Positions 5,261 through 6,337 of a stretch of 6,337 nt of DNA are shown here, piece by piece (position 1 is the stretch's first letter; the number at the start of each line of letters is the position of its first letter). The notes below the pieces were generated by a model. That model was not told where the DNA came from. It made no database searches and worked only from the letters and a program-made list of their open reading frames with translations. The position numbers and the translations under genes are program-made. This DNA is from CAZADH01 sp964483805 (lineage in GTDB: Bacteria > Muiribacteriota > Ozemobacteria > Ozemobacterales > Ozemobacteraceae), in contig CAZADH010000329.1 in NCBI GenBank assembly GCA_964483805.1, positions 1 to 6,337 on the forward strand, read 5' to 3'.

Positions 5261-6337
5261 ATGAAAACTTCGACGTCGTGGTCGACCGCGATCGGTGGCG
5301 CCCAGGCGGTGGCCGATGCCTATGCCAATCTGGAGGCGAAGCTCGGTGGGCGGCCGACTTACCTGTATTGCACGTTCTCCGGCTACGATGCGACGGTGGT
5401 CGCCGACGAGCTGGGGCGCGTCGCCGCCGGCTTACCGGTGCATGGTGGCACTTCGTGTCAGGGGGTCATGACCGAGGCCGGGTTTCACGGGAGCGATGGT
5501 CTGGGTCTGGCGTTGTTCGGTCTCGTCGATGCCGAGGGCAGTTATGGCGTGGGGGCGGCCGAGATCGGTGTCGACCCGCGGGCGGCGGCCGTGGCGGCGA
5601 CGCAGGCAGCATTGCATCATGCCGAACGGAGCGGGGAAGCGCCGGCCATCGTATTGTTGAGCGCAGCGCCAGGATGCGAGGAGTTGCTCATCGAAGGCAT
5701 CGAATCGTTGATCGGCAACAAGGTGCCGATCCTGGGCGGGTCTTCGGCCGACAACACCATCGCCGGTCACTGGCGCCAGATCGCCAACGGTCGGGCCTTC
5801 GCCAACGCCGTGGTGATCACCGTGCTGTTCCCCTCGGTCGAGACCATGTATGCGTTTCACAGCGGCTACGAGCCGACCGCTCACCGGGGGCGGGTCACCC
5901 GGGCCGAAGGGCGCGTGTTGTCGATGATCGACGGCAAACCGGCGGCGGATGTTTACAATGTATGGACATCCGGGGCGCTTCGCGGTGTGCTGGGCAGCGC
6001 CAACAACATCCTGGCGCTGACCACGATGGCTCCGCTCGGCCGCATGGTCGGGACGGTCGGTGGCGTGCCGTACTACCGCCTGTCCCATCCCGATCGCATT
6101 CGCCCCGACGGCTCACTGACGCTGTTTTCAACGGTTCACGAGGGCGATGAGCTGGTGCTCATGCACGGCACCCCGACGGCGTTGGTCAATCGGGCCGGAC
6201 GGGTGGCCGCGGCAGCGATGAAGGCCTACGGGGCGTCCACCGAGCAGGTGTCGGGTGGTTTTGTCGTCTACTGTGCCGGCTGCATGCTGGCCGTGCGGGC
6301 GCATGTCGGCAGTGTCGTGCTGGGCATCTCCTCGACC
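5261..6337 (+). CDS. FIST N/C domain sensory protein, 3' end outside the window
   Basis: The frame from ATG 5261 stays open for 359 codons to the window edge. FIST (F-box and intracellular signal transduction) proteins are cytosolic sensory proteins proposed to bind small ligands, perhaps amino acids. The N-terminal domain (about 30-190) shows LPVHGGTSCQGVMTEAGF (58-75) and the characteristic PILGGSSADN (156-165) followed by WRQIANG. The C-terminal domain starts near 205 with HRGRVTRAEGRVLSMIDGKP and includes VVYCAGCMLA (335-344). There is no signal peptide and no membrane span. Usual length is near 400, so little is missing. GAGAGG and GGGGA (5238-5250) serve as ribosome site. Family members often accompany chemotaxis or GGDEF genes; none is visible here, so the function is unassigned. 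Confidence 0.88.
   Translation, partial: MKTSTSWSTAIGGAQAVADAYANLEAKLGGRPTYLYCTFSGYDATVVADELGRVAAGLPVHGGTSCQGVMTEAGFHGSDGLGLALFGLVDAEGSYGVGAAEIGVDPRAAAVAATQAALHHAERSGEAPAIVLLSAAPGCEELLIEGIESLIGNKVPILGGSSADNTIAGHWRQIANGRAFANAVVITVLFPSVETMYAFHSGYEPTAHRGRVTRAEGRVLSMIDGKPAADVYNVWTSGALRGVLGSANNILALTTMAPLGRMVGTVGGVPYYRLSHPDRIRPDGSLTLFSTVHEGDELVLMHGTPTALVNRAGRVAAAAMKAYGASTEQVSGGFVVYCAGCMLAVRAHVGSVVLGISST

Noticed and set aside
5179..6150. Long open frame in another + frame (about 320 codons) overlapping the FIST gene
   Set aside because: It is rich in Arg and Gly, typical of an out-of-frame reading of GC-rich DNA, and it overlaps the clearly conserved FIST frame.

Overview
The window is a chromosomal ribosomal-protein and transcription-factor gene cluster from a high-GC bacterium. 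All recognisable genes lie on the + strand. In order they are the 3' part of tuf (EF-Tu), rpmG (L33), a tRNA-Trp gene, secE, nusG, rplK (L11), rplA (L1), rplJ (L10), rplL (L7/L12), and then the 5' part of a FIST-domain sensory gene. The order tuf-rpmG-trnW-secE-nusG-rplK-rplA-rplJ-rplL is widespread in bacteria and points to a non-mobile core locus. SecE is the short single-membrane-span type. The proteins do not let me fix the phylum. A Myxococcota/Deltaproteobacteria-like or other high-GC Gram-negative-type lineage is possible, but that is a guess.

Layout. Positions 1-909 are tuf, followed by two GC-rich hairpins. Positions 1057-1343 hold rpmG and tRNA-Trp, with a long imperfect hairpin between them. 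Positions 1388-2624 are secE, nusG (4 nt apart) and rplK, tightly packed. A 119-nt structured gap then leads to rplA (2744-3463). rplA ends at a clear intrinsic terminator. A gap of almost 500 nt follows: about 225 nt of non-coding sequence with tandem GGATG units and nested inverted repeats, then a good sigma-70-type promoter (3757-3785), an L10-type leader RNA and a strong intrinsic terminator (3900-3940) just before rplJ. rplJL therefore appears to be a separate unit controlled by L10-dependent attenuation. rplL ends at a very strong terminator (4993-5026).

The biggest departure from the usual plan is after rplL. In most bacteria rpoB and rpoC follow directly. Here there is a terminator, a palindrome, an extended -10 promoter and a roughly 110-nt GC-rich leader with two hairpins and four copies of GTGGGT, then a FIST (N+C domain) protein running off the window end.

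Functionally, the products act together in translation elongation (EF-Tu, the L11/L10/L12 GTPase-associated stalk, L1 at the E-site stalk, L33), protein export (SecE) and transcription elongation/antitermination (NusG). The FIST gene has its own promoter and is probably unrelated to ribosome synthesis. I see no mobile elements or CRISPR. The most interesting candidates are the FIST leader with repeated GTGGGT, the lost rplL-rpoB linkage, the leader/attenuator before rplJ, and the unexplained structured stretch 3531-3756.
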